Origin: Trichoplax sp. H2
Taxonomy: Eukaryota; Placozoa; Uniplacotomia; Trichoplacea
DNA: 64,000 nt
Reading direction: 5' to 3'
Assembly (NCBI GenBank): GCA_003344405.1
Contig: NOWV01000126.1
Location: 62,001-126,000, forward strand
The position numbers were made by a program, and so were the translations under genes. This document shows positions 1-12,643 of the stretch, in pieces (the first letter of the stretch is position 1; every line of letters begins with the position of its first letter). The notes under the pieces are model-generated. The model worked only from the letters and a program-made list of their open reading frames with translations, was not told where the DNA came from and made no database searches.

Positions 1-3000
1 TCTCTGGGGGTATACTTGTAGACAATAGTCAACAAACTGCTGAAAAATGCAAACTGAAGCTGTTAATACTACGAAATTATCCACAGACCATAATAACCCA
101 TGGCGTAAGCTCTAAGCATGAATTACGGAATGCATGTATCATTAACTATTTTGATTCTAGCAAAGTATAGGTGCTGTAATGTGTATGGTATTCATTTACA
201 TGAATACTTCGAACTTGCAATAAATTTTAATTAGTAGATATTCATATGGTTGTTAAAATATTTGTAATATCACATTGTTTACTCCGAAAAATTGAACAGA
301 AAGAGCTAGTGAATACCTTAGAGGATGCATTAAACAACCCAAAAGATGATCGGTACTTAATGGAGTTCGAATCTTTACTAGGTACATTATCCCACGCCTT
401 ATTTGCATTTTTTTATTAATTTCTAATCTTAACAAACAGATATTATATAAGAAGCTCTTGACGTTACGTAGTATATATTTTTAAAAAGTCTGTTGATAAT
501 TAAATGGGTGTGTATGTTAATTTATTACAGCATGCTCCGTTGTTCCTTTGATTTTAAAAAGCGACCGTATTCTATTCGCTGACAACCCGGATGAGGTACT
601 GATTAAATATCGCACAGTCAATTTCATTAATTGTCACATTTTTATAGCGACTACTATAAAGAGTAAAGTTGTCTTTAACAGTAATTTACCTCTTAGTTTA
701 ATTGGAAATTATCACTATTTTTTGAAAGTACGATGCCGATAATATTGTATATCTACCTACGACTTCTCTATACAACTGGCTGGAATTGTCTATTCGTTAC
801 TTTCTGCTCAAAAAACATAGTGGAAACAGTGCGGCGCATTACAAAGATGTTATCGATACTTTGGTGTCTGTCGCATCTAAAGCAAATTGGGCTAATGATG
901 GAAAGATTGAAGAGTGCTTTATACCATTGCTAAAGGGGTTAGTATCAACTATCATGCTGCCGTGAAATGGTAAATAAATAAAAATACGTTTTAAATAATA
1001 TGTCACGTTGTGGTAATTAATCAATTTATAGTGACGTAGAAAAATGCTGGAAATTGCTACAGAACCTCAGTCAATCGGACATAACTAAAGAAGAAGTTTT
1101 GTACTCATACTTTGTGTTGTTATGCTATGCTGCATATCATTATAATCTAAATGCGACAGGAGGTTTACAATTTGATCGCCAAATTTCTAATTGCTGTGAT
1201 GAAATTGTTGATCGTTTTCTTGATTATAATTCTTCTTTCATGTAGTATTTGAAATAGAAGATAGCGCAAACCTGGCTCTTGGTTCTGCCAGCAATAATGG
1301 ATACGTTTTACTGCAATCGGTTTGCGAAGTCACAGCGTCTATAGAGGTGAGCTTTATTTCGCCTTTACTGTTGTATTGTTTTTAGAACAGAGTAACATAA
1401 GTTAACATGAAGCTTATCTTAGCAGACATGTAGAAATTAAAGATACTGTTTGATTTATGCTTGAAACAATCGATCGCACTTACTAATCCGCTTTTATTGC
1501 TATTATATTTACGTTCCACAACTTAGGATAGCGATAACGAAGATGTATATATGGAACCGAAACCGCCCGGTAATTTATTCTTACAATATCGTGTGGTTAT
1601 AATATTGCATCTATAATGTAATGGCTATGTTTGCCTAGTGAAGTTCACTGTGTTTGATTTTAATTTTTCCTGAATGTGATAATTAAGCGTCTGAACCCCA
1701 CTTTTATCCATTCTTGACGGTGGCTACTAAATGCTGGAAGGTATTGGCCCACTCCGATTACCGTTCTGGTAAATTTTTTTATGATTGTCAGCCACTATTA
1801 AAAATTGAAATTCTATTGTCAGCTTATTTCAAATCATGCAAGTCATATTAAACCCTTTCTGCATGTATTTATTTATTCTTATTATTAAGACTTTAGACGA
1901 ATACGAAAGAGACTACGTTTCGAATATTACTTTACTTCTCTCCGTGTTGATATGCTTATTTACGAAGTAAGAGTAAAAATACTTATTTTGGTACGGTTCG
2001 ATATGCTATTAATTTCGATTACTTGACTAATCAACGCATACGTTTATATTAAGGGAGAATATGATGGAGCAATAAAATGGATTAGTAGTCATTTATCAAA
2101 GACGGAATTTGACGAAGAAGATGCTCCACATGTGAGATTGTCGATAATTTTATTATAATCTTATTATCAGTTTTAATAGTTGACTGATGCATCTTAAGGA
2201 GGGGTAGAAATATCCATTTATTTCACTTTCGAATTAACATATACCAACCACTATTCGAAATAATCTTATAATTTACCTCGTTTGATGTAATAAATCGGAT
2301 TATTAAACTCTTCTTTACAGTCCGTCATACGTTTCGTGTTACAACTTGCTAGTTGCTTACTTTGCATCAATAAGCATAAGGTAATTCTAATAATTTACAA
2401 TTGCTAGATACTATTATAGAGGTACAGACAAATAAGATATATGTATTTAAGTATTATTCAATCTGCAAATATTACAGGAAGGCTGTAGGAATATTTTAAA
2501 ATTTATGATGCTGTACGCTCCAGTAAATCACATTCAATCTTCCAGTGGAACAGACATGATTATAGACTTATCAAATGATAGTAAGTTTAAAGATTTATGA
2601 ACTGTATCAATAACTTTGCTTCAAATTATGACTGCGTTGTAATCAACTTCTCGTAATTCGCTTGATCTAGGTAATAGTAAGCGATTTATAAAGTTCATTC
2701 CTTACATCGACAGCAATTTAATGAAGTTCTGTATTGAGCATCTACTATATTGTTTGCAGGTATCGTATTATCTGGCATCGTTATCCTTTCATAATATTTC
2801 TAAAAATGATTACATACTTTTCGATTTCGATAGAGAGGAATAACCAGAAGATCTGACGATACGGCCATGGGTCATATCATCGTGTTATCGCAATATGACT
2901 GGCCAAATTACTCATCTTATTTTGACTTTGTGACTGAAAAAATCCTTGAATCTGGACAATTTACCTATCCATCGTTCTTTGATTACGTTATAAGTAAGTG

Positions 3001-3497
3001 ATGTTTATGTGTTCCTATATAAGTTACAATAATTTTCAATGGCAGGCCAATATCGGACAATGCAATCTTGCATATCTTAATGAACCATTTTGGACAAACA
3101 TTGTAGATATTGATATTTTGGAAATATTCGCTCATTTTAATTCGACACAAGGGGGAGAAAATGATAAAATTAGGCTATCATTGTTGGCTAAAACCTCAAG
3201 TTCTACAAGGTGCATCGTAATGTTTAGAAGTATCATTAATAGCTTCAATTTACATTTGAGACTTATAATTAATAACATGCAGAAATATCGTAATTCATGT
3301 GAAAATTTATAATCTAATTCCAAAAATTATGCCTGTTATATAGAACACGTACAGTTACTAGGGGATTAAATAAGGGCGCAAAGGAAGAGTTTCGCATCGC
3401 AATGGAACGCCAAATCCTCAAATGGAATGACTGCGTCAACGAAATTCTCCAAAACTTCTTAACTTCAGAACATCATTCCATTCTATCTTGTTTCTAA
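1..3497 (+). CDS. INTS10: Integrator complex subunit 10 (5'-truncated by the window start)
   Basis: Subunit of the Integrator complex, which cleaves nascent RNA and attenuates RNA polymerase II in the nucleus. I join 16 exons with GT-AG borders and compatible phases: 3-104, 300-381, 531-595, 729-937, 1032-1162, 1246-1346, 1527-1569, 1688-1768, 1890-1966, 2054-2131, 2321-2380, 2478-2580, 2671-2759, 2834-2993, 3107-3209, 3344-3497. The joined frame is open for 545 codons, then TAA. Human INTS10 landmarks appear in order: LLILRNYPQTIITHG at the 5' edge, SVVPLIL, MLIYEGEYDGAI, AMGHIIVL, DYVINIDILEIFAHF, then TVTRGLNKGAKEEFRIAMER near the end. Human INTS10 is about 710 residues, so roughly 165 N-terminal residues lie upstream of the window. 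The donor of the fifth exon is the least certain border (1162 or about 1194). Family known; exon borders inferred by eye. Confidence 0.93.
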
Positions 3498-3669
3498 CGT
3501 ACGTACTGTTAATGTATCTATCTTCTCCCTTGTGCATATCAATTAATACTAATTAAAATCTGTGAACTTGCTGTAACGTCAAATTTTTTGAACAGCTTCC
3601 GAGATAAAGTACATCTATAACTTATATTGCAGCTTTGAACAAAAAGTTTAAAGTGGTTTATGAAATGTT

Positions 3670-3675
3670 AATAAA
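3670..3675 (+). promoter_or_regulatory. Candidate poly(A) signal of INTS10
   Basis: AATAAA lies about 170 bases after the INTS10 stop, within the 377-base gap between the convergent INTS10 and MRE11 stops. I see nothing else in that gap. Confidence 0.45.
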
Positions 3676-3874
3676 TTCTTATGCTACAATTCATTAATTT
3701 TTGCTAAATAATTCAAGTTACATGTCGAAATGATATTACTGCAAGTAAATCATTACCATATCATTATTGTTATAAGTTCAACAAAAGTATACATTCTACT
3801 ACTGTATGGGTTATCGATATTTGATACAAGAAAAATCTGTTGTGCAGTAGCTACATTAAATTGCTTGAAGCCTA

Positions 3875-6800
3875 TTATGCTTTTCGCGATCTTTTCGAGC
3901 GATCAATCTCGAATGGGTCATCGCTATCGTCTTCGTCAACCTGATATACCAAAGAACAGCTAATTAAATGAAGAGAAACGACATTATTAATTAATTGGAG
4001 ATATATAACGGTGCTTACAAGATTAATGACTTCCGATTTCTTGGATTTTAATCTATTGGGTAAAAAGTTAAAGTATTTCCTCATTCGAGATATTTAAGAA
4101 CTCGTAAGTTTTAAGTCAAGATTACATTCAACAAAATTATAAACTTACGTAGAGCTAGCCGTAGCAGTTGCTGGCTTCCTCGTGAATACCTTCATAATTA
4201 TCGGATTTAGAATACGTTGTTATATGTATTAAAACAGGAAACAATGATTGCAAACTGGTATCAATTAAATAAGTACATTAAAAAGGGTGCTATCTTGAGA
4301 AAAGCGGTACTTACACAGCCTGAACTTGTAATAGCTGCTGTTATTAGAAGATAATATGTATAAGTAAATTATAACAATGTTGACCGAAACTAAAATTTTA
4401 GATGTAAGTATTTACTGCCTCTGCCTCTGCCTCTGCTGGGCGTTCGAGAATTCCTATGGCCTCTTGTTTGACCTCGAGCACGATCACGGCTGCGGTTACC
4501 TCTCCCGTTATTTTCTGGATTTGCGGAGGTAGATGGCTTAACAATATCTTCATCAGAATCACTGAAGTCCTTTTCATCGTCATAGTCTCCCCTGTGACGC
4601 CTTTTAATTTGAGCACCTTCGATCGCCTAGCAATCACAAGTGCAGGGGTAACATATAGTAAACATAACAGTTGAATTGAGTAAGAATTTGGTAATAGGTA
4701 AACTAGTATAAATTTAAGAACATGAGAACGAAATCTACTTTTCGCATATCTTCATTTCCGAAGACCGTTTCTTTATAAATTTCCACCTTGATGTAAAATT
4801 AAGTCGATTAATACCTATTGTTCAGTACAAATAGATCTTGTAATTTATAGTAATCAAACATACTTGTTGATCCAACTGAAGGTCAGTCGAGCCTTGATTT
4901 TTCTTCAGCAAATTTTGCATCTTTTTCAAAGAATGGTGTACTAGTCTAAAATAGTAAAGTTAATGAAACATAGCGTGAATTCCACAAATTCAAATTTATC
5001 AGCTTTAGAATATTTTCATACATACTCCTCAATAATATCATTTTCTTCCTTGTCTACAAATATCCTAACCGCATCTCCAATAGCTTTTTCAGATAGAAAT
5101 TTCATTTGATAAGACTATATAATATAAAAAAAAAATAGCGATCCCTTGTAATTTAATTGATTAATAACGAGGATTAATTAATTAGTTTGTTGCATTCGAT
5201 AATTTTAATCTCTATTGAGTCTACTTATGAAATATACGTATACCGAGTCATTCGCCAATAATTCAGTAATGATATTTTCTATCTTGACGGTTCGCTCAAG
5301 TATACTTATTGGCAATTCCGCATTTTCGATTGATTCCATCTCTTCGTCGTCTAATATCAAGAATATAATGTGATCAACATTTTAAAGTGCGTTAGAAACA
5401 ACAATTAGTGACACAATTCAATAAATAAACTGCTACATTCCTACATTACGAAGTGTTCCAATAAATCAGCAAATTCAGGCTTTTAAAATAATAATATATA
5501 TTGTATGTACCTGTAATTTCCCTCCTGGTTCTTTTCTTATAAAAATGTACAATATCTTTAGGGTTTGCTACACGACCAACAAACTGCTGGCCAAATCTCA
5601 ATGAATTAAATGGAATATATCCACCACTATAATCAACCTATATTAGTAAGCATGATAATATTGTCAGTGAAATATAAGTGATATAAGGATTTAGTAGTCT
5701 CACCGAATTGTAACGACCGCACCTTTAGTCTTATTAACGGCTCCGTAGGCTGTCTTGTACTGCCAGAATGCTCAGCTTCAGCTTTTGATATCATAGATTC
5801 GATCTATAGTTGAACAATTGTTGACAGTACAGATAAATAAAAGCAAATTGCGTCATTTAGTTTTAACAGTATTCCAATCACCTTTTTTTTCACGTAAGAT
5901 ACAATCTCTTGTTCATGTCTTTCATCGCAAGAAATGCCAGTTTCTTGAAGACAAAGCTCATCGATGTAAAAAGGTCGGACAGTATTTAAAGGAATCTCTT
6001 CTACTTTAAAAGTCTTGTTGAAGACTTTTAAGATCGCAACATGCCTATTTAAAAAAAGTTTAATAACAGCTTGGAGTTACAAGAGCAAGTTTAAGTACAG
6101 GAAAGGATTACATATTGAAGGGATTTGAAAATTATAAAGAATATATGTCATTTTCATAGTTGCTATTACTTTCTTTTAGCTTCCCCTTCAGTTAAAGATG
6201 TGGCAACTGTTGAACCCGGTTGACAAACAAAAAAGTTGGTTTTAGGATTCCATTCAGGAGTTATTAAGCTCTCGTGCTCATGACCCCAAATGACTAAATC
6301 CAGAAAATCGCTTAAGAATTCTTCTGGGATATAGTTCTTTTCGCCGTGTTTAACCCTAGAGCAATAGTAGGTTATTTCGTATAGTTTTCCTTCATTAGAC
6401 CAACGTGTTATCTCTATGACTAACCTGTTTTGGTGCACGACCATAATATTAAACCAGTTATCAGTGTCCATTTTCGGTTTTAACATTGTTATTTTTTCAC
6501 TGGCAAAGAGTCGATGTAGGCGTTCATCACGTACGGAACCTAACCCGTAAACTGCCAATTTTGACTTGCCTTTTTGCATCAATAACGGACTAATTGAGAT
6601 TTCATCAACGGAGCTTGTTTTTCCAAAGTAGTTGACTAATCCCGATGAACTAAGCAAGTCGATAGCTGATAAATTCTTGGAGCCGGAAGGATCATCATGA
6701 TTACCATGTATTGTAAAAACCGGCGTAGAAATATTATAATTTGGATCTTCATAATTAATGACCGGGAAACTGAAACAATAACATGAGTGATAACATTTTA

Positions 6801-8520
6801 TTTTTTTTCCTACATTAACATCATAATTATGTTTATTCTGTACGAAGAGTACGTAAATTGAGAAGTGATTTTAATATACTTTTTAACGTATTTGATAGAG
6901 TGAGTTAATTTGAGCAACTAAATACGCAAGATCTGACCTGCTGGACCAAAAATTGACGGACTGATCGCTCAAAAATTCCACTTGACAAGGCTTATCACCA
7001 AGGCAGTATTTCCTTAGTATTTCGATACATCCGTGTAACGTAGCACGAGAAGGCTTATTTTCATGGAATAAGTCGCCTCCAAGTAACACAAAGTCAACCT
7101 AACATTCGTAATCAAGATAGAAGTTGGTATATTGTCATAGCTAGTGGTTAGGCATTGCCCGATATCAATTTGATTACAAATTTAATTGTGCCTATCCGTT
7201 TCACTGAGATGGTTAGGTACGGACACTGCGAGCTTATTTCAATTATGAATATGTCATTGGTCAATGAAATTAGTGATGAACTACCTCATGCTCTTTAGCT
7301 ATTTCAAATACTTCTTCGAAGGTAACTAACGAATCATGGCCGCGAATTGGATCTTTTTCTTTATAGCCCAAGTGGCAATCTGATGCTGAAGAAAGCAATG
7401 GAAATATTGAGAGTTAAAAATAACAAAATGATGAATCATTTACAAGTAGTTGGTTACTATAGAAGCTATTAATCTCTTTGATGAGAAGACTAGCAGAGAG
7501 CAATATTTCATAAGTAAATGTCTACAGTACAGTACAGTATTATCTAGGGTACATATAAACTGTATGAGACTACGTGTAACATGAATTAATCATGTAATAC
7601 CGTCATTCAAACATCATATCGATGCGCATTCGAATGAATAAGCTAGCATAATCGAAGTGCTCATGCATAGCATGAGTAAACTAGGCGAAAAGTGTTTTCT
7701 AGCTAGCCATAAATAATATCATTCAGTTTGCAGTAAGTTTACAAAATTATGTCGTTTGAGCTTTACAGTACCCCTATTTTGTAGAGTACGTATGAATATC
7801 TTAACAGCAAGAGTAAGTATGGATTATATCACTCATTTATAGAAAAACACAAAGTGAAGATGTTTTTTCTTTACAATACCAAAGTGTAAATTGTAATTTT
7901 ACTTTGTCGTGTACATTGCATAGCACATCACTCTATTCCTCTTGGAATATGTGCACAACCATTGACTCCGTATATCAATAAGAATACTGCAGTAGATTGC
8001 ATGTACTGCTGGTATTTAAAATTGTATGATGTAAAATCAGGCAAATCTGTATCACTGCATGGCGTCTATTACTATCGTTAGCGGAAGTATAGGATGCTCT
8101 CTTCTTGCTACAGTTCTAGACATATTTGGAAACAGTGTAAGCTATAGACTGTAAAGATATCCTAGTTACAAATTTGAAGCTCAAATAAGTAACTGCTATA
8201 CAGTAGTGTAGTACCCCTATCGACGAGCTGTCGCATTGGATCACTACTGTAGTCATCTCATTGTATATTACAATATCGTCTACACTAGAGGAAAATTGAC
8301 AGCCAATTGTAAAGTCTATCACTGCACTATACCAAGTCTCCTCTATCGACAGTATTGACTATACAGTAGAGTAAGATTGCAGGCGGACTACTGTACAGTC
8401 CTCAGTCATGCACTACTCCCGTAAATCCTATTTCATCATCTTAGCAAAATGTATTTCCTTGCATGTTGTCTAATATCAAGACTTACCAATCAAGATGGAA
8501 AAAGTATCCTCTTCTTGCTT
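3875..8520 (-). CDS. MRE11: Double-strand break repair nuclease MRE11 (start exon incomplete)
   Basis: Mn-dependent nuclease of the MRE11-RAD50-NBS1 complex, which senses and resects DNA double-strand breaks in the nucleus. Exons in coding order on the minus strand: 8487-about 8520, 7285-7385, 6938-7098, 6425-6769, 6170-6355, 5882-6044, 5723-5803, 5511-5637, 5244-5350, 5026-5114, 4864-4945, 4416-4626, 4315-4337, 4149-4189, 4019-4052, 3875-3940. All phases join. Phosphoesterase motifs occur in order: [36 protein letters not shown] and [10 protein letters not shown], followed by the capping domain ([31 protein letters not shown]), an RGRGRG glycine-arginine tract, and the acidic tail [10 protein letters not shown]. 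About 617 residues are covered against 708 in human. The first exon ends DTFSILIAS, but no in-frame ATG precedes it, so the start codon may lie in a further upstream exon. The first intron is 1.1 kb; the others are 57 to 186 bases except one of about 170 to 190. Confidence 0.93.
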
Positions 8521-8534
8521 CCTATCATATTGAA

Positions 8535-8572
8535 TTGAATTGATTATTATTATTATTATTATTTATTTATTA
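8535..8572. repeat. TTA/TTTA microsatellite
   Basis: A short run of TTA units followed by TTTA units sits just upstream of the first recognisable MRE11 exon. It may obscure that gene's true start. Confidence 0.85.
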
Positions 8573-8939
8573 AGATGACATCATAAATATAGCAAAAACT
8601 AACCCAACTAGTTGACTACATAGCTATATTAGAATAGGAATACTCAATTGCATAGTATTATCATAAGTTATCCAAAAATTCAATCTCCATTGCAACAACG
8701 AAAGGGAAACCTGCCTGTTTTGCTCCATTTTCCTGACCTCGGTAGTCTTCGACCTGAGCAGATTGCAGAGTTTTGCCGCTTTGCAGCACACCGACTGCAC
8801 ACTCAGTTCAGTATTGGCTCCATTTCGTTACAGCAACACCGACCTCCAGTTTGGCTCAAAACTACACTCTAGTTAATAGCGTATCGTATTAACTTTAACA
8901 TGTTCAAACGGTTACGCCAGCAAAACCTGTGGGTCCACG
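8573..8939. other. MRE11 5' flank, no gene seen
   Basis: AT-rich at first, then rising in GC from about 8700. It may contain an upstream MRE11 exon or promoter, but no convincing start exon or core promoter was recognised. Confidence 0.4.
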
Positions 8940-10612
8940 CCGTACTGTACCGGACTGGAACTTTCTGTACAATACCGTACAGTGTACAGTGTACAGTGTA
9001 CAGTACAGTAATGTCATGGGAAAAATGGAACTAAAACTAACGTGCAAATACACTAGTTTATATGGATATGTAATCTTTGAATTGACTGCGTATGGCACCG
9101 TTCTGTACTGTACCGCGAAACCTCTTTTCCCCTTGTACTGTACTGTCCAGTATAAACACGATCAACATTCACTAAGTGAAGCAGTGTGCACTTGCGCAGT
9201 TCAAGGATAGTGATCCCTCAAGAAAGAAATGGGCGCAATTGACAATTTTTGGATGAAGATCATGGCGTTATCTCGCGTTGCGCACAGCCTCAATCTAGTT
9301 TAATTTGCTTGATTGAAGCGAGAATGCCTTGGAAAAGACTAAAAAACTTACAAAGAACGGTGAATGACGAGTTGAAAATAATTTCGATGAATCCTGGATG
9401 ACCTGATGGACATGCTGTCGAGACGAAAGGTTGATGGAAATGTTGTTCCATTTTGACGTATTTCAATTCAATTTCCGCAGTGTCTGGTTCACGACTGCGG
9501 TGTAGTCTGCAGAGGATGCTGCTGCTGTACTGCTAATCACACTACAGTGCTGTACAGTAGACGTACACTATATTATACAGTACATGTTTGCAAACATTAA
9601 CTTACAGTACTTCATTTTGTGTTACTACCCTATTACAGCAGAGTCCGATGAGCATACCGTGATATTGGTATTGATTAGCATCGATTACAAATTGACTTGA
9701 AATTGAAATGGGTCCATTTCACAAACTTGTAAAATGATGATTTGACCATATGGTCAACCCGACCCACTGTTGATGAATGGAGTGAATGAGTCATGTATAG
9801 TAGTGTATAGTATATTTGCAGTAAATTAATCATCAAGTTGACAACATACGACACTGTCTGACTGCGTGAACGGCAGCTGAGAAATTTCTCACTTGAGCCA
9901 TCCTGCAAATTGGAACAGAAACTTTCAACACTTCCAGCAGGCCATAAGTACAGTACATAGTACAGTAGGTACAAAAGCAATGCCAATGTTGTCCGATACA
10001 GTCACCTGATGCGATGGCACTCTGTCATGACACGAGTGGATCAGTGCCAACTTTTGATCGAATAAAACTGCCTGCAAAGAGAGAATTGGGAATGGATGTT
10101 TTTTATCCAAGTTGGGGACTAGTTTGGGACAGGGATATACCGAATTCAGTCTTTCCTGTGTACAGTATAGTAATATTAAAGCTCTGAAAAAGTACAGACA
10201 GACAGCCGTTCGGTACAGCGGTCGATTGTTTTTGCCTCACCGTTGATACTGGTAGAACTGTTAAGTACAGGAGTAGGGTACAGTACAGTGTCCACAGTCC
10301 TGTATTGGCATGGAAGTGCACTTGTACTGTACACTGTACACTGTAGAGTACAGTCTTCTAACACCATGAAATTGAACCGGTTCGAGACGGACCGTTCTCA
10401 GGTCTAGTCACTACAGTACCGTAGTTTTGATCGTTGAGCCTGAATGCTGGGAAAAAAGTACAGACAGACATTCGTCATGACACCGTCCTTTAGCCACGAC
10501 AGTACAGCGTATGCAATGAAAGGAAAATGGTAGGAAATTCAGTTTCAAATTTCAAGGGAAAACGCTGGACAGTCTGCAAAGACTTTGCAATGACGCTGTA
10601 CTGTACTTTACT
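8940..10612. repeat. TACAGT/ACTGTA repeat field
   Basis: Overlapping palindromic strings built from GTAC, TACAGT and ACTGTA recur, for example at 8970-9010, 9130-9145, 9550-9600, 9950-9970, 10270-10290 and 10325-10355. A direct repeat of AAAGTACAGACAGACA occurs near 10187 and 10456. Scattered members extend back into MRE11 intron 1 (7520-7545, 8380-8400). GC content is visibly above the surroundings. Open frames here are rich in Cys, Thr, Val, Tyr and Gln simply because of the hexamer, so I do not call genes. Confidence 0.8.
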
Positions 10613-10915
10613 GTCGAGTGTTTTTTGCCTGACTGTGGACACTGGTCGTACGTACAGTCCTCTTTGTACAGTGTACAGTGTACAGTACAGTACTGTACTC
10701 TACTGACGAGTGTTTTTTGCCTGACTGTGAACACTCGTCGTACAGTCCTATTTGTACAGTGTACAGTGTCCTTTATTATCCACGACAGTACTGTACACTG
10801 TACAGTACAGTACTGTACAGTACTCTACAGACGAGTGTTTTTTGCCTGACTGTGTACTGTACTATACTGTGGACACTCGTCGTACAGTCCTCTTCGTACA
10901 GTGTACAGTCTGGCG
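10613..10915. repeat. Three direct copies of a hairpin-forming unit
   Basis: Units start at about 10613, 10705 and 10830. Each begins with CGAGTGTTTTTTGCC, continues CTGACTGTG, then has ACACT(C/G)GTCGTAC and a GTCCTCTT-type stretch leading into TACAGT repeats. In the second unit GACGAGTGTT (10705-10714) pairs perfectly with AACACTCGTC (10730-10739) around a 15-base loop. The third unit keeps both arms but has a longer loop. Copy spacing is 92 and 125 bases. Confidence 0.85.
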
Positions 10916-12596
10916 GACACCATGGTACCGTACGGACACCCACCATGGTGGCGTTACCAACCGACAAGGATTCACCCGGTGGCAATCCTCTCAACACCAT
11001 GGCAATAGTACAATCAATCGTTAGCAGACCATTGATTTCTGTTTTCAAACTACTTTCAACATGGTACCATTGAACAACATTGAAATAACTGTTACTCATG
11101 CTAGACTAACGTTGGTGTTTTCCCTGGACTGGATACGACAGACTCTAATGGCAAAGAATTTGTTGACTGTATCTTACTCAGTGAACTTTCGTTCTTTCCC
11201 ATAGTAACGTCGGTATCACGTGGTTGCAAGGGCACAACCAAGCTTCATTGGTCTAACCCTGTCACGTGGGTCGATCTCCCCGGCACCCAGCCATCTTTGC
11301 CCTGCAACAGCAAGCGACGGTCAGAACGATAGTACCGTGGGTGTGGTTTTGGAAGCATTAGTCTTCGGCTTGGATTTTTTTTTGTCCACCACACTAGCGC
11401 CATCTTGCTGCCATCACGGCAAGCGCATTGCAGTCATTAGACCATAGGCCGAGCTATCATTTAGTCAGTAGGACTTTCAAGTGGATTGCAAGTCCATTTC
11501 ATCATCATCAACGCGGTACTATGCCAATGATTATGTAAGTTGGAATCGGCTATGCATCTTTTTTTTTTTGTCCATGTCTTGATCAGTAGAGAGAGAAGAT
11601 AGTCAGCAAGAAGTAGATGATACTTTCATGTTGATGACGGTATGATTGGCTTTGGACAAGTCCATTAAATTAGTGTTAAACGAGGGGGCTATCAAAAGGA
11701 TTGCGCTGACTGACGATATCTCCCCCCCAATTCGATCCATTGAAAGCACTGTAATTCGGTCTTTTCATCATTATTTCCAACATGGAGATATACTTTAGTC
11801 ATGGCTTTGGTATTTATGGATGCCATTTTCTTCTACTGATCCATCATGGTTGGTGTAGAAGAAGACTTGAGTCCATGTCTTTCTTGTTGTCCAAGATTGG
11901 CCTCTTACTCATCCATTGCAGGCTGAAAAATTGCGACGTACGTTTGGCATTTACTGCATGCAGTGGATGACTGTGGAAAGTCGCCTTCTTAGACTAGTTG
12001 TTAAAGCGCTTCTTCTTCATACTAGCTTTATTCATCCATTGAAAAGGCTTCTTTATCCATGCTCAAATCGAGTACAGCATCCTTGTTCATCTTTTCATTT
12101 TTTTTTCTTCTTCTCTTCTTTCAAACTCTTCCATGACCAATTTCCAAGCTACATTGAAAAAAAAAAGGGTCGTCCATTAGTCAGCAACATTTTCTTCTTC
12201 CAATCGTTCATCCTATGCTTATTTTAATTGTCATGAAGAAAGTCGTGGGAGAAAAAAAAAAAATGGCCAACCCGTTGGTAAAGTCAGTGTAAGCTGTACA
12301 TACACCAAGTCAAATTGGATGGAAAAGAATACTTGCAAAAAATAAAAATTACTTATTCTGATATTCTTTTTGACTTCCACTTGGAACATTACAATAACAT
12401 CGTACTTTGTCTTAGCGTTACCATCATCGAGTTCTACCAAGTTTTATCCTAGCAGTACTGTATTGGACATCATTGAAAGGCTGCAACTACAACTCAAGAC
12501 AGTTTTTACTACTCCATGATTCCCCACACTGATCCAGAGTTATCTTCCATTATATTTATGGAATTTGTACTATCTAGCCTTTTTTTTTATTGGTGA
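10916..12596. promoter_or_regulatory. CCAT-motif-rich, pyrimidine-rich tract (possible control region)
   Basis: Palindromic CCATGG sites cluster at 10920-11060. CGCCATCTTG at 11398-11407 matches the YY1-type consensus CAAGATGGCG in reverse. TCCAT then recurs at least a dozen times from 11490 to 12550 among CTT-rich stretches. No long coding frame with recognisable content was found. It lies between divergent MRE11 and GSK3, so a promoter or enhancer role is plausible, but the function is inferred only from motif density. Confidence 0.35.
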
Positions 12597-12643
12597 GGGG
12601 GGGGGGNNNNNNNNNNNNNNNNNNNNGGGGGGGGGGGGGGGGG
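12597..12643. other. Assembly gap inside a poly-G tract
   Basis: Twenty N (12607-12626) are flanked by 10 G on the left and 17 G on the right. The gap size is evidently a placeholder, and the true homopolymer length is unknown. Confidence 0.95.

Noticed and set aside
8929-11099. Many overlapping frames of 60 to 130 codons on both strands
   Set aside because: Their protein content (repeats of Tyr-Ser-Val-Gln-Cys-Thr type) is the direct translation of the TACAGT repeat, on both strands and in several frames; no domain is recognisable.
11220-11447. 75-codon plus-strand frame with balanced composition
   Set aside because: No recognisable motif, no splice context and no similarity to known families; the raised GC of the region explains its length.
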